64,000 bases of DNA from Diorhabda sublineata. Lineage: Eukaryota; Arthropoda; Insecta; Coleoptera; Chrysomelidae. The notes beneath the pieces are model-generated. The model saw only the letters and a list, made by a program, of their open reading frames with translations, ran no database searches and had not been told where the DNA came from. The DNA lies in the NCBI RefSeq assembly GCF_026230105.1, contig NC_079474.1, positions 43,290,294-43,354,293 of the forward strand. Reading direction: 5' to 3'. The first letter of the stretch is position 1, and each line of letters begins with the position of its first letter. Below, one piece after another: positions 38,601-50,070 of this stretch. The translations under genes were made by a program, and so were the position numbers.

Positions 38601-40305
38601 CCTATTTGGAGGAATTGAGTTTTTGTTAAAATTCTGATGGAAATATACGTAATAAATGAAATTGAGGTCCTAATTTAGAGACCGTACGTGGAGAAACATA
38701 TTAATGAAATGGAAAGCGGTGATGGTTTTTCAGTTGCTATCCCGTATTAAAAAATTTCATAATAAAATACGTATAGCACATGAATTAAATTTATCGTTAG
38801 TCTTTTCTTCTTTCACAAAGAATTATTTCCAAAATTGCATATGAATCGCTATTAGTTAACAAAATATTTTATATCCACTGGGATAACTCTTTTCTTTACA
38901 TTGTTATTTGAGAAAGACGGAAATATATCTAATAGCTATTTAATAGCCATTTATTATTGATGTTTATTATATATTATTTTTCAAAGTTGAGTTTCCATTA
39001 TAGAGCATTTAGTTTGTACACATTTGGAGCAGCAGTTACTGATACAGGCAATCAATTTGCATATTTGATAGCGCGGGTCTTCAAACTAAAATGCATTATG
39101 ATCCTGTCAAACTCGTGCTTCATATATCATGTTTAACCCGCCATTGAGCTACAATGAGTCAGCTAATAACGAGATTATATATTATCACCTTTTAGTTGTT
39201 TTTTCATCGATATTGTGGGTTCACATTTTTAACAAAAAAGGTATGAATAATTTAGAGATCTGACTTTACTATTAAAACCCCGACAAATGACAAACTAATA
39301 CTGATAAAAATCAGAAATAAACAAATACATAGGACAGACATCTGAGTATTTAGAAAATGGACTAAGAGGTCATCAATACCATAATTTTTTCTATAAAACA
39401 GATTTCTAGTTTGAATTTATTCTTATTTGGATATTTATGATGTAAGTAATTCATTGATTGAAAATAATACGCAAATTATTTATAATTTGAAACGTCAAAT
39501 TTTTATGTGTCTTTCAAAAATTATTGAAAAAAACTAATTTCAAAACAGAAGAGATTAATAAATCAAGATTCGGAAATATAAACTAAGAGGACTAAGAAAT
39601 AAAAAATTCAAACAAATTTATTGAAAAATACTCAGTAACACTAAACTCGTCATTGATACAAATATAGATTTATACAATGTAAATAGATAGATCGTTGTCT
39701 GATAAGCGCTCACCAACATCAGTTTTCATACTTTCCACAGAAATGATATGGTTGTTTGCTTGTACTTTTTTGCTGGAATTTTTCAATAGTTAACGTAAAT
39801 CTTGAAGTTTAAATATTGTATATGGACATATCATTTGAGAAAATATTTGTTAAGTCCCCAGTGAGCGCAATATTTCAAATCCATATACTTTTACTATTTC
39901 ATCAAGACTTTTCTTAAATTTTGGTAGATATTCTTTATAACTGCAACTGCAATGGCTTTTTTCTGAATGATCATTTGCAACTATTTCTTTCATAATTAGC
40001 TTATCGGAGAGATCTTACTTTTTATATTCAACTTGTATAGTTTTTAATCATTCCTTAAAAACTTGACCGATCATTTCTTCACCTCCTTCGATAAAAGTGA
40101 CAATAAAGTGAGGACCCCTTTTCATCTCAAGTTTTTAATAACTTCTACCAAATAATATCCTCAACTATATGTGTAAATTTTTGATAGTACTTTTCCGAAA
40201 TTAAGTTTAATTCGTATGAAGTTCTCCACAATTTATGCTTTTCAATGTTTGGTGGTGAAGTTTTGTGTCTATTAGTCTCTAGTAGAAGTTCACCCAAAGT
40301 ATGTA

Positions 40306-41095
40306 CGAGGTCTGGCTATTAAATAACGAGACTGTGCGCCTAGAGGGCGCCCTAGACGGGTGGGGCAAAAAACGAGTAGTGCGCTAGGTATCCTAGGTTT
40401 CCTTCACTATTATAATATTTGTAGCCTTTTGAAATGAACATGTTTTTTTCTCGTGCCGAAAACCATGTGTGACAAAAAACAGGAGCAACGTATCAATCTC
40501 AAATTTCCCGTTAAATTGAAAAAAACTCCGACTGAGTGCTATAAATTGATACAACAGGCCCATGAGGACAATTTTCTATCTCGTGTGCGTGTTTTTGACT
40601 GGTATAAGCGCTTTAGTGAGGGCCGAGAGAGCAGTGAAGATGACCAGCGCCCAGGTAGCCCTCTGAATCAGGAAACAGGGAACAAAATCAACCAAATCGT
40701 GCATGTAGATCGTTGAATGAGTATCCGGATGACTGCTGAGGCTGTAAACGCCGATAGAGGAACGGTTAGAAAAATTTTACTCGAGGAATTACACATGACA
40801 AAAGTCTGTGCGAAGCTGGTGCCAAAAAATCTGACTCCTGACCAAAAGCTCTTGCGTCAACGGGTTTCAGATTTCTTTGAAAGGTTAGAAAGGTTAGAAA
40901 AAGATCTGCTTTGCAAGGGAGCCAATTTGTGTCGATGGAAGCTGTAAAGCAAAAAACGGCAGAGCTCCTAAAGGCACTGACCAAAGAAGACTTCCAGCAC
41001 TGCTTTGAGTATATTGAAGGGGAGCATTCGAATGTAGAATAATTTTTATAAAGAAATCATTTTTCGTAACCAGTCTCGTTAATAGCCAGACCTCG
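40306..41095 (+). mobile_element. Mariner-family element, internally deleted, with intact ends
   Basis: The ends are inverted repeats: CGAGGTCTGGCTATTAAATA at the left and, read inwards, CGAGGTCTGGCTATTAACGA at the right, continuing to GAGACTG on both sides. A TA dinucleotide flanks each end (40304-40305 and 41096-41097), the standard mariner target duplication. At 790 bp it is well short of the roughly 1.3 kb of full elements. It carries a non-functional transposase remnant and may have been movable in trans by a full-length relative. Confidence 0.93.
40465..41040 (+). pseudogene. Mariner transposase remnant lacking the DDE core
   Basis: From the ATG at 40465 the frame reads MCDKKQEQRINLKFPVKL, then the helix-turn-helix part (RVFDWYKRFSEGRESSEDD, QRPGSPLNQETGNKINQIV). 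An in-frame TGA at 40714-40716 probably replaces an arginine CGA, since the frame goes on as MSIRMTAEAVNADRGTVRKI and LTPDQKLLRQRVSDFFERL. Near 40880-40920 a deletion joins this to the far C-terminus in another frame: SMEAVKQKTAELLKALTKED, FQHCFE, YIEGEHSNVE and stop. The whole catalytic region with its aspartates is gone, and the join CFE|YIEG looks like a second, in-frame loss. A 10-base repeat (AGAAAGGTTAGAAAGGTTAG) sits at the main junction. It cannot encode an active enzyme. Confidence 0.88.
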
Positions 41096-42599
41096 TATCT
41101 CCTTTCTAATCGAAATTAATGTACTTTTCTTTCAATGAATTGTTTCAGAGTATCGTCTATTTGAAAAGGTCTCAGATGTCGTTTTTGGTCCTACTATAAT
41201 ACTTTCGTTGTTTGGAAAGTCTATGAGTAGTTGCTTCTCAAAACCTAATCCTTTTTGAACTATATTCGGTACAATGCAATTGAAATATCGTAGTAGAAAT
41301 GAGTCATATACAATGAAAAATTAAATTTTCATATTCATTCCACAAATTTATGATTGAACATTCATTGTAAATATTTTCATTGAAATAAAATGGATAGATA
41401 CAATTATGTCCACTTTGGAATGCTTACCAAAGACAATGACGATGAGGGAGGAGACTCGAAGAAGCCAGGAACAATAATGAGATCTAATCTTCAAGAATGT
41501 ATTCCAAAAAATGAATTTACATCTATACCAGAAAATCATCAGACCGACAGTAATTATGTAAGCGAAACGTCTAAATAAAACGGATAGATGTATGGAAGAA
41601 GATATAGTGAAGAATGACAAACCAAGAAATAAACAATCTATATGATGGAAAACAAATTAGTGGAACTATAAGATTTGGAAGACTGTGAAATGATTGATAT
41701 AAATCTGGTAGGAACACAAAAAAAGGAAAACCCATAAAGAGGTGATATGTGAAGGAACAAGGAGATCTAGAGAGAAGAAAACAAGAATGTTCGTCGTACG
41801 ATATGAAAATTAACTAGATAATTTCCAAAGAGGATGGAATTAAATAGGAATTTTTATAACTGTGTAGCACTATTTCATATTTTAGTTAAATGTTATCAAA
41901 TACTTCAAGTAATTATATATTAATATGAATTGGAAATCAAATGTTCACAATTAATATCTAGCAGTTTTTAAAAAAAAATCTGTGTTAGTAATCTAAGATA
42001 TAATTGTTTTTCAACATCTCGGACCCCTCATTTTCACTGTAGTATGCTGATACTTACTTTCAAAATTACAAATTAGGAAACTTTCAAAATCTAAGCAAGT
42101 TTTTCTTTGAAGTATTTTCCTTCTCTACTCCTAGAAAATCAGGTAAATCTGTAATTGCCAAATATTTTGAATGTCTTCAATGGAAATAGAAAGGAGTTTT
42201 GAGAATTTATACCAACTTCAATGAATGTCTTATTCGAAGATCCTGATGAAAACCGCAGGAAAACTTTTCTGAACTTGAATCGGAATAGATAAGTCACTAT
42301 GGAATGAATAGATGCGGGATGGAATTCTATTTACCCGTTACCAAATGTAAATTGAAATACCTATCTCATATTATATAAATTTTTCATGTCTTCAGATTAA
42401 TCTGGATGAGAAAGCTTTCAAATTATACTGTTGAATGATTAATTTATATGCCTATTCACTTGTTTCAATTAATTCAAACAATTTTCCCATATTCTGGGAT
42501 GATTATAATGATGGTTTACATTTCCATTTATAAATCAAAACTTCTACATTCCACTGAATGAATATTGAAGAACATAAATAGTTATTTCACTTCCTAGTC

Positions 42600-42865
42600 T
42601 TAGTTTGTTTTTATATCCGTTTTTAAAACAACCGGTTTATTTACATTGTTTCGTTCGGATAATTTTGTTTCTTCATGTTCTAGAAGTTTGAAAAATTCTA
42701 TTTGTGGAGTGTAAATAAGTTTATGTAGCGCAGTTGAGTTCAGTTTATAATAAATAGTCGTAGTAGTAGTAGTATTTGAATCAATTAGGAACGTAAGAGA
42801 AAGTGTTAATTAATTACCCTTGCCAATAGAAATCATATAAATAAATTAGAAAAACGGCAAAATTA
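42600..42865 (+). repeat. 5'-truncated LTR-like repeat copy
   Basis: TTTATATCCGTTTT, CATGTTCTAGAAGTTTG, GAGTGTAAATAAGTTTATGT, CAGTTGAGTTCAGTTTATAA, a (GTA)n run and GAACGTAAGAGAAAGTG are shared with the other copies. Confidence 0.62.
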
Positions 42866-43149
42866 GGAGATTAGACGAGAAATCTCGTGATCATTTTTTC
42901 TCGCCACTTGACAATTTTTTCAATTAGATTCCTTGGAAATACAATTGGAAGGACGATCTATATAGTATTATCCAAAAAATGGCAAATTATTTCTTATTCC
43001 CAACATTCATTCCCAACATTCTAAAGAGTGAATCGAACAGCTCCACAGTCTGCTAGTATCATGGAAAAATAGAGAATAGAAGTGGCACAATCATTGGTAA
43101 AGTGGCTGGATTGGAAGCAAGCATAATGAAGAAAGCTTCAATGTTACAG

Positions 43150-43235
43150 CGACGCTATCGATCACTACACGACAACTGGAATATTGCTTGTTAGACAAAC
43201 GTTCCGCTTACCGCTGAGCTATTGTGTTGATTCAT
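43150..43235 (-). repeat. tRNA-derived SINE head, degraded
   Basis: The minus strand reads AATAGCTCAGCGGTAAGCGG, an A-box-like segment, and about 45 bases on GTGTAGTGATCGATAGCG, a weak B-box. The spacing fits a tRNA-type polymerase III promoter. The D stem is broken and no cloverleaf forms, so it is not a functional tRNA. Confidence 0.3.
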
Positions 43236-43968
43236 TTGATGAAAGACAGAATTGATATCGTCAAGGAAAAGACCAGAGAAAGCAATTCAACTTCACCTTC
43301 ACTGTCTCTTTTGGTGTAAAATAATTAATGGCATGAGGTCGCATTTCTGGTTGAGCTAGTTTCTATTTTGATCAGAGAAGCTCTTTGCTCATGAACGATA
43401 ATTTTGGCCGTCGTGTTGCCCTTTATCTAAAATACTTCCTTAATAAGATTGACATGAATGCAATGATGCGTAGCATGTTCTACAAATCTCAAAACAATTG
43501 GGCGTGTTTGGGGCACATTAGTTTCAAAGCTATATAGGGTATAATTGACAGTTGCTTTAATTGATATAATAAAATGAGTGTATATTGAGAAAATGGTTAA
43601 TTGCAGTTATAAAAGTTCTTGAAAGCCACATTAGATATTTAGCTGAGCTGGAAATCCTATTTCCTGTATTGTTATTGAGTATGAATCAAATTACGAAACA
43701 ATTAACATTCGTTTGGATTTAAGCTGAAACTATATAGAGTGTTATAATTTTTCTGAAAAAACTTGCTTAAAGATAAAATGAACTAAAGCCTTTATTCTGA
43801 TAAAATCTCAGAATTTTATTAAATTGATCCATTTAAAATAAAAAACGAGGTACAACACTTGAAACAAAGTCCCCGAAAAATGTATTTATGATTATTTATT
43901 GGCATATAAAAGTATTTATCGCATCGCATCCATTTTCCAAACAAACCGTTAGGAAAAGCCCAACTAAC

Positions 43969-44198
43969 CTGAACAATGTTTGAGGCCTTATCGGCGTCGG
44001 TAGGGCGACGAGCATCGGGTGCAGGGGCGTCGAATCGAGCGCCTGCCAAAGTTCAGGACGTCGCAACGCCGTCGCTGTCGCTTGATCAGCAGCCAAAAGG
44101 GTGAAAGTGTGCCAGTGGGCTTGTAGAAGGAGACCTCGGAGCGCATGGACGAGTTCGCGACCGGTCGGCGCCAAGTGCACTTCCAGTGGACTAGAATC
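43969..44198 (-). CDS. Nmdar2: Internal exon of NMDA-type glutamate receptor subunit 2, amino-terminal domain
   Basis: This exon encodes about 76 residues of the extracellular amino-terminal domain of an ionotropic glutamate receptor, a ligand-gated cation channel of the neuronal membrane. It reads from DSSPLEVHLAPTGREL through a helix (LVHALRGLLLQAHW), a strand (HTFTLLAADQ), and ends IRPQTLFR. The pattern of a helix, then W-x-x-F and a hydrophobic strand, then a 'TLF+KL' helix follows the clam-shell fold of GluN2 subunits. On the minus strand the acceptor is a pyrimidine tract ending ACAG before 44198, and the donor is AG|GTTAGT after 43969. The exon is 230 bases, starts in phase 0 and leaves two bases of an arginine codon, which the exon at 28069 completes. 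It is far richer in G+C than its surroundings. The domain assignment is firm; subunit type 2 is inferred from memory of the family, and a kainate-type receptor is less likely. Confidence 0.72.
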
Positions 44199-45659
44199 CT
44201 GTAAAAAAAAACAAATAATTCGTTCTAATTATATTTCTTTTGTCTTTATTTAAGTTGTATTGATTATTTTCATTGTGGGAATAAAAGTTAATTGACAAAA
44301 TCGAATAAAATATTGTATCTTGGTCAGGCATTGAAGCAAATCAGCATAGAATTGGTCTTTTATTGTGATCCGTTTTTCTGAATAATCAATAAAGATTTGG
44401 GGGTCAAAATTTTTGTGGCCATAAAGTTATTAGCAGAAAAAAATAATTCTTGCAGTACGAACCCAGAATTTTTTCGACTGTATTTTTGTTTCTGGTGTTT
44501 AACGTAGTTTATATCAACTGTGATATATCGACGAAAAAAGTTATTAAGAATATATCCAAGTATTCGTTTCAATGTGAGCGAGCTCCTGATGAAAATTAAG
44601 CAATCGCAGCACCCACCTTTCAGATAATTTTTCCCACGTAACCTTTCAAGCAAAGTCGGAGAAAAAACACTTTCAGAATAACATATCTGAAATTGTTTTT
44701 GAAAGTGGGAATAACATCGGTATATCCAATTATTTTTCCATATGAAAACTAATGTTTAATACTCTTTTTTTTCTTCGGCAAGAAACAATTTGCACTGTAT
44801 GAGTAGCAACTATTCTATTAACCCGTATTATGTGAAATTTTGACAGATTAAAAATATGGCGAAAATCAAAAAGGATATCAACTCATGAAATTCAATCTTC
44901 TTTATTTAGTTTGAAAAGACATTTTCAATATTTTCTACAAAGAAAAATTCAGGTCATGAGAAAAAATTTTCAAAAATTTTTTAGCAGTAGCAGATATACT
45001 ATAATTTTATACTCATTTAGGAAAATGAATTATTCGAGAGAGCATAAACAATTGCATTGTGAAAGATTTTCGCAGTTAATCGGATTCGTCTTTGATCCAT
45101 GACAAATTTCATTAGTTCCATTCACTTTCTATAGTTAATTTGACTGCTACTTTCTCCTCGGTATTGAGATCATCTCGAGGCACACACATTTAACTAAACG
45201 GAGTTATGACCTTCGTTGCCTTTGTCCCAAATTTCATCTTTCACTCCACTGATAAACCATTGGTGGTGGCAGCGTTATCGTGCGTAAATTAATTACACTT
45301 AGAACGCGGTTAAACAATGGAAGCAATACAATGGAGGGTAATTATGAACATCGATCAATCTCGAATTTGCAGGATTTGATCGAGGGTCTCACTAACTCTA
45401 AATATCTGTCGCACTAAATAGCGACCAACAAATTTCAAGTAAAGAGGAATAATTATATATTAAAAAAGTGCCACCCAAATGGTTACGTTGAAGGCACTCA
45501 TTTATGTATTCTTTCGTACCAATTCTAACCAATTGAAACAGTTATCTTCTGATATATAAAATTTGATTCGGACTGTTACATGTTTTTTTTTTAATTTACT
45601 TGCAAATTTACAATCTTCTCAAATAATACAGAGTAATAAGTAAATGATATGGTTTCTAA
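44199..45659. other. Upstream flank or intron of the receptor gene
   Basis: No further receptor exon was recognised. The frames at 44360-44653 (minus) and 44911-45102 (plus) are unsupported. Confidence 0.4.
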
Positions 45660-45900
45660 CTATAAATGACTTGAGGCGGGCATCATCCACTGATGGGTCT
45701 CCGTATTTCACTCTATGAGGTCTTCTGGCCAGCGTCTTTTCAATCTTCTCTGTTCCATTGGATCAGTGTAAAGCTAGGATATTAGCGGATTTTGACGGTT
45801 TTCGCTGTGGTTTTTGTTTCTTATCGCTAATGCCTGAATAACTTCATTGATGGTTGGAATACCGAGGTCTGTGTTTAATGTGTGATTGCTTATAAACCAT
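45660..45900 (-). pseudogene. C-terminal end of a non-LTR retrotransposon ORF2
   Basis: The minus-strand frame reads NAPWFISNHTLNTDLGIPTI, NEVIQALAIRNKNHSENRQN, PLISSLYTDPMEQRRLKRRW and PEDL. The pattern 'APW++.N..L..DL.IP.+.E.I......K......NPL' is the C-terminal region of jockey-type reverse transcriptase proteins. Upstream to 46400 the minus strand has further protein-like stretches, such as HRMLHVVDVVPSIDHLTLWN, that I cannot assign. Confidence 0.6.
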
Positions 45901-47379
45901 GGAGCATTAGGTACATGTAAAAAGAAGTTTAATTGCCATATCGGAATTAGTGTATGTGTGTTAGGTGCTTGTTAAAATTATTATTGCTTGAATGATTTGG
46001 TTTGCAATTGAATGACTCCACGAAAATGTGCTCTAAAATCGTTCTATTGAAGTCTTTGAGACAGCAAAAGTTTTCAGTATCTTTCATGGATCGACTGAAC
46101 ATATTTTGGTTAATGTTTTGGGTAAAGTGCGTGTTGATGCTAGAATCGTATCAAAAGATCTAAATCTTATACCAAAATAATTTTGAGGGGCTTCACAACG
46201 TAGTTGAAGACCCTACATCAAAGTTCAAGGTGAAATCTTTTTCTTCAAATCCTGTGATCTGGTTAACCATGAATTTGTTCCATAGGGTCAAATGATCAAT
46301 AGAGGGGACAACATCTACTACGTGAAGCATTCGATGTGTCGAATGGATTTGTGTAAAGGAAATTCCAGCATCATTTTAACCGATGATCAAAGATAGAATG
46401 AGAGTCATTGCTTAGCTAGTTTTTGCTAAATTTAGTTCCCTATGAGTTTTTCATTTTCTCAAATTTCAAAAATCCGCAAAAATTATACAAAGTAAATTAA
46501 GTAAAAACTTTGGCAGGTGGAATTTCAGTTTCCGGTCCAGCTCTCAATAAGAATATCAGTCTCAGCCATGTTACTTTTTTATTATCTTTTTATATTTTAT
46601 ATCCGTTTTTTTTTTTCGGTTCCATAATAGTACACATAATTTTTCTTTCTCCTCTCAGCATTATTTTGACTTCTTTCTTTTCCATACTCATTGTCACTAC
46701 TACATAAGGCGACTTTGTTGGCATATTCCAATTTTATTTGCAACAAGTGCTTTATTTGCTGCTTTTATCTTCTCTCTTCTATTCTCTTTCTCCATCGTTT
46801 CATCATTACTACATCTACGTAGTTGAATTTTCTCACCTCTTCCAATTCACATCTTGCAATTTTTATCCTTTCTTCTCATTTTTTGCTTCATTTCATATAC
46901 TTTATCTCAGCATTAAATTTTAGACAATTTCAAACCAAAATTTTAACCGGGGTTTAAAAATCGTGTAATCTATTATTATTATATTGATATAACTATTTAT
47001 CGCTGTATATGACGGCTTATCGATGCTGTTATCACATTCTGAGGAATCAAAGTGGTTGAATGAAAATTAAGATGAGCTCAACAATCCACATTGATTACTA
47101 TGAAAGAAATAAAGTTTTCTAAGATTCAATTACGTTCAATTATGCTTTAATACCAAAGAATTTGTATAACAAGTCTCACTCAATCTTTTGAAGAGCCATT
47201 TAACATTTTAATCGAATACTGCAGCATCTTGATAACGAGTTCGAGAGCGGCTTTTTCGTTTCCTCTCTATCAAAAATATAATAAAATTTTCATTACTCAT
47301 GAAAAGCTTTACACGAGTTCTTGTTAGCTTCCAACAAAGTAAATATTTACGTTTTAACTTTTGAATCGCGCCTAATTAT
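45901..47379. other. Between two LINE relics
   Basis: 45900-46400 may be upstream parts of the 45.7 kb LINE relic. 46540-46920 is T-rich on the plus strand and gives accidental hydrophobic frames. Confidence 0.35.
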
Positions 47380-47960
47380 TTCATACAAATTCGATAGTTT
47401 TGACAAGTATCCATAGATGGAAACAAAAGATATTGCACAAACGGATCCTTGCTCGGATTCGATGTACAAACATTGTTTGTTACCTTATTATATTTCGTCC
47501 TCCCAGTCTCCATATACTGCAATATTGGTCCGAGTATAGTTATCAGTATTTTTCTCTCGATTACCTTCATATTTGTTCTTCCTCTTTATGTATGACAGTT
47601 GCTTTCGTATAGTTTTATTAATGTTTCATACAATTTTATTCAGTTCTATCCACTAATTGTCTTACTTTTGTTAATTTTTATTTTTTCTGTAAGTGCTCCC
47701 AAATATCTTACTTTGGTTTTCATGTTTTGTGATATAACTTCTATTAATATCTTCAATTTCCTTTGGTATTTTTAAATATCCTATCAATGTATTGAGTCAA
47801 ATGCGCTTTTGAATTCTATAAAGCTAATATGTAGCGCTCTATTGAGTTTTTTGTTGTTTTTTGGACTATTTGGTCTATTATATGGATTTCGCTTGTTGTG
47901 GATCCTTATGGTCTGACTCCATTTTGGTATGCTTTCTACTTTTCTAATATAATTCTTATT
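47380..47960 (-). pseudogene. Non-LTR reverse transcriptase relic with large internal deletion
   Basis: On the minus strand: KAYQNGVRP, then GSTTSEIHIIDQIVQKTTKN (the usual 'GRSTTDAIHIL.Q+.EK'), RYISAL.NSKAHLTQYID (motif A, 'LFIDFK.AFDSV.R', with stop and frameshift), then much later MKVIERKILITILGPILQYM and ETGRTKYNKVTNNVCTSNPS (the usual 'ERK+LR+I.GP....+G..R...N.E+Y.LY..P'). The order is correct, and the region that held the active site after motif A is gone. Confidence 0.65.
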
Positions 47961-49859
47961 ATTATTATTAAAGTAATTTGATACATACCTAACAGTTCTT
48001 TATACAGACTATTAATAGCAAAGAATTAGACTCAACTTGATCATTCATTTATACCTTCCCTAACTTGAAAGCTCTATGCAATTTTTTCTATCCTGCTACC
48101 AAATTTTTCGCTCCAATCTCCCATAATCTGAGCTACATCTGACAGTATCGTTTCTATATATTTTCCAGATGATATATTATCGAAACAAAGCTGCACCAAG
48201 AGTGCATCTACTTTTTCAATACGAATGACTTTCTTTTTCTCACACTTTTGTGTTTCAAGGAATGTCTATCGAATAATCTGGCTGAGGATAACGATGATAA
48301 AACTGAAAAAATCAATGACTAACTTCAGTCCCTTACAGCATAAAATATGTTGATGATATTTAAAACATCTTCGCAGGAGGTATTTTGTGAGAAATGTTCG
48401 TAGTAACTTATGGCCTAGATTGTTTTTTTTTCAAAGTCTCATAAATCCTTGAACAGCTCAATTTAAATACTGAATCGATTTTTTAAGATTGTGCGTAAAA
48501 AATCAAAGATAATCACTTTCAAAATTTAGCAATTCACCACTTTCTCGCGTGGTTATTAACATTTAAAAATGTATTTCCACTCGATATAAAACAATTTATA
48601 TGTACACCCCATATCTTCCTTTTGTAGCTTTCTTGTTTTGTTGTTATTCATTTAAAAATTTCATGGGTAATATAATAATAAAATATAAAATACAAAAGTC
48701 AAAATAAGAGAGAAATATATGAAAATATAATCGAAACCGGGAGAAAAAATCAAGTAAAATTCTCTATTGAAATAATAAAGTATTATTAACTATGTTATCC
48801 GCCATCTAAATATATTTCATTTTGTGTAATGATTTTGTTTTAATAATAAAATTACCGTTTAGGTTGTAAAAATCAAATACTAAGCCCCTGTGGGATTGAA
48901 AGTGAGTATACACTACATTTTTTATACATAAAGATGTAATTTCTCTTGCGCCATAACAAAGAAAAGTATTTCAGCTCCTCTCTCAGCATTTCAAATTAAC
49001 TTTATGAGTTTCTAAAATATTTCCGGTTCATTCTTTATTTATTATCCATTCTATTTTCTACATCTTCATTTCTGGATATTGTACAATTTTATGGAATGAT
49101 TATTTTTTTCATTCGTCTCACGGGAAATCTCTTCGCATATTGAAATATACACTCGTTTTGGAAAATCAAGTTAACAACTTCCCAGAAAGTTTTACTGGCA
49201 GGTTATAAAATATTTCACTTTTAGATAAGTTTCCTAGGAATATGAAAAGAAAAGAAACGAATATACCGATATGAAGAAAGGATTTTTACTTGATTCAGAT
49301 TTAATTTCTGCAAAAAATTTAGAAATTATTTATAAAAATAAATATGGTGATCAAGGTATAGAATGAATTTTGATCAATGCTTTCACGAAGTACTACGGTT
49401 GACAAGAATCCCAATGTTGAATAAATGACTGAAAACATTTCTGGTGATCATGGTGCTGAATATTTTTCTCTATATATAATCAGACTTGCAAAAATCTTCG
49501 ATATGTTGTGTGAAAAGACAGTAGTAAATTCTGATGATTTATAAATACTTTTGTTTCCTTTTGATCTTATTCCAATTGTGAATTGGTTATTTTGCCCACT
49601 TGTACTATGAATGATCATATATTGATTTTCAAAAGTATGACTTTACTTATCATAGAACATTTCTTCAAAATATCCATTTTCTAGAACGATCCAATAAGTT
49701 TTAAAACGAAAAGACGTTTTAACAAAATAAAATACAAGATCAGGTTATTTACAATGGTGTAAATTTACTGAAAACAACACGTTACAAAAATTATCACCAA
49801 CAAAATTAACTCATAATACTAGAATATGAGCAGTAAGGATTGAGATCAAAAAAATCCTA
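47961..49859. other. No certain feature
   Basis: A+T-rich DNA. 48100-48250 may be an extension of the LINE relic at 47.4 kb, but no motif confirms it. Confidence 0.4.
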
Positions 49860-50070
49860 CATAAATGCAGTATTTATTATACGACAACTGATTGTGAAAT
49901 CCATAGAAAATAACAAGCTAGTATTCTAATGCTTCATTGACCTGACAAAAGCCTTTGACTATATGAAAATGGAACATGTTATTTACCTATTGTACACTAG
50001 AAACATACCTATCATTATAATCCAGACCATCGAACACAAATACTCAAACAATTAAGTTTAAACTCGCGTT
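49860..50070 (+). pseudogene. Non-LTR reverse transcriptase motif A relic
   Basis: The plus strand reads AVFIIRQLIVKSIENNKLVF, a stop, then CFIDLTKAFDYMKMEHVIYL and LYTRNIPIIIIQTIEHKYS. This is the 'D.IFTLRQI.EK..E.NK.L..CFIDL.KAFD.V....+...L....+P..+I..I...Y' region, with the catalytic aspartates of motif A kept. Nothing else of the element is recognisable around it. Confidence 0.65.

Larger units (their letters stand above)
40140..41275 (-). pseudogene. Older coding-like relic split by the mariner insertion
   Basis: On the minus strand, right of the mariner, a frame reads YFNCIVPNIVQKGLGFEKQL, LIDFPNNESIIVGPKTTSET and FSNRRYSETIH before a stop, then KKSTLISIRKE up to the insertion. Left of it another frame reads TLGELLLETNRHKTSPPNIE, KHKLWRTSYELNLISEKYYQ and KFTHIVEDIIW before a stop. 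The composition is unlike the random A+T-rich frames nearby. Both pieces point the same way and abut the TA target site, so they were probably one sequence. I do not recognise the protein; an older transposon or a dead gene copy are both possible. Confidence 0.33.
28070..43968 (-). other. Nmdar2: 15.9-kb intron of the NMDA-receptor-like gene
   Basis: This is inferred from the phase-matched exons on either side. It holds LTR-like repeats at 29560, 30295, 33235 and 42600, a LINE relic at 31720-32760, mariner-type relics at 35070-35640 and 40306-41095, and a tRNA-like SINE candidate near 43150. In the remaining stretches (28070-29550, 30550-31700, 33470-35060, 35640-40300, 41100-42590, 42870-43140 and 43240-43968) I see no coding exon. 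Some patches, such as 31190-31290 and 34780-34870, are less A+T-rich and could be conserved regulatory DNA, but that cannot be shown from one sequence. Confidence 0.62.

Noticed and set aside
41390..41820. Charged plus-strand peptide (MDRYNYVHFGMLTKDNDDEG)
   Set aside because: 62 codons, no match that I know and no splice context. Possibly part of the older relic around the mariner, but this is not supportable.
43150..43235. Functional tRNA gene
   Set aside because: The A-box resembles a tRNA, but the D stem and acceptor stem do not pair and the B-box is weak.
43896..43968. Continuation of the frame past the exon at 43969
   Set aside because: The GTTAGT donor and the phase match with the next exon show it to be intron.
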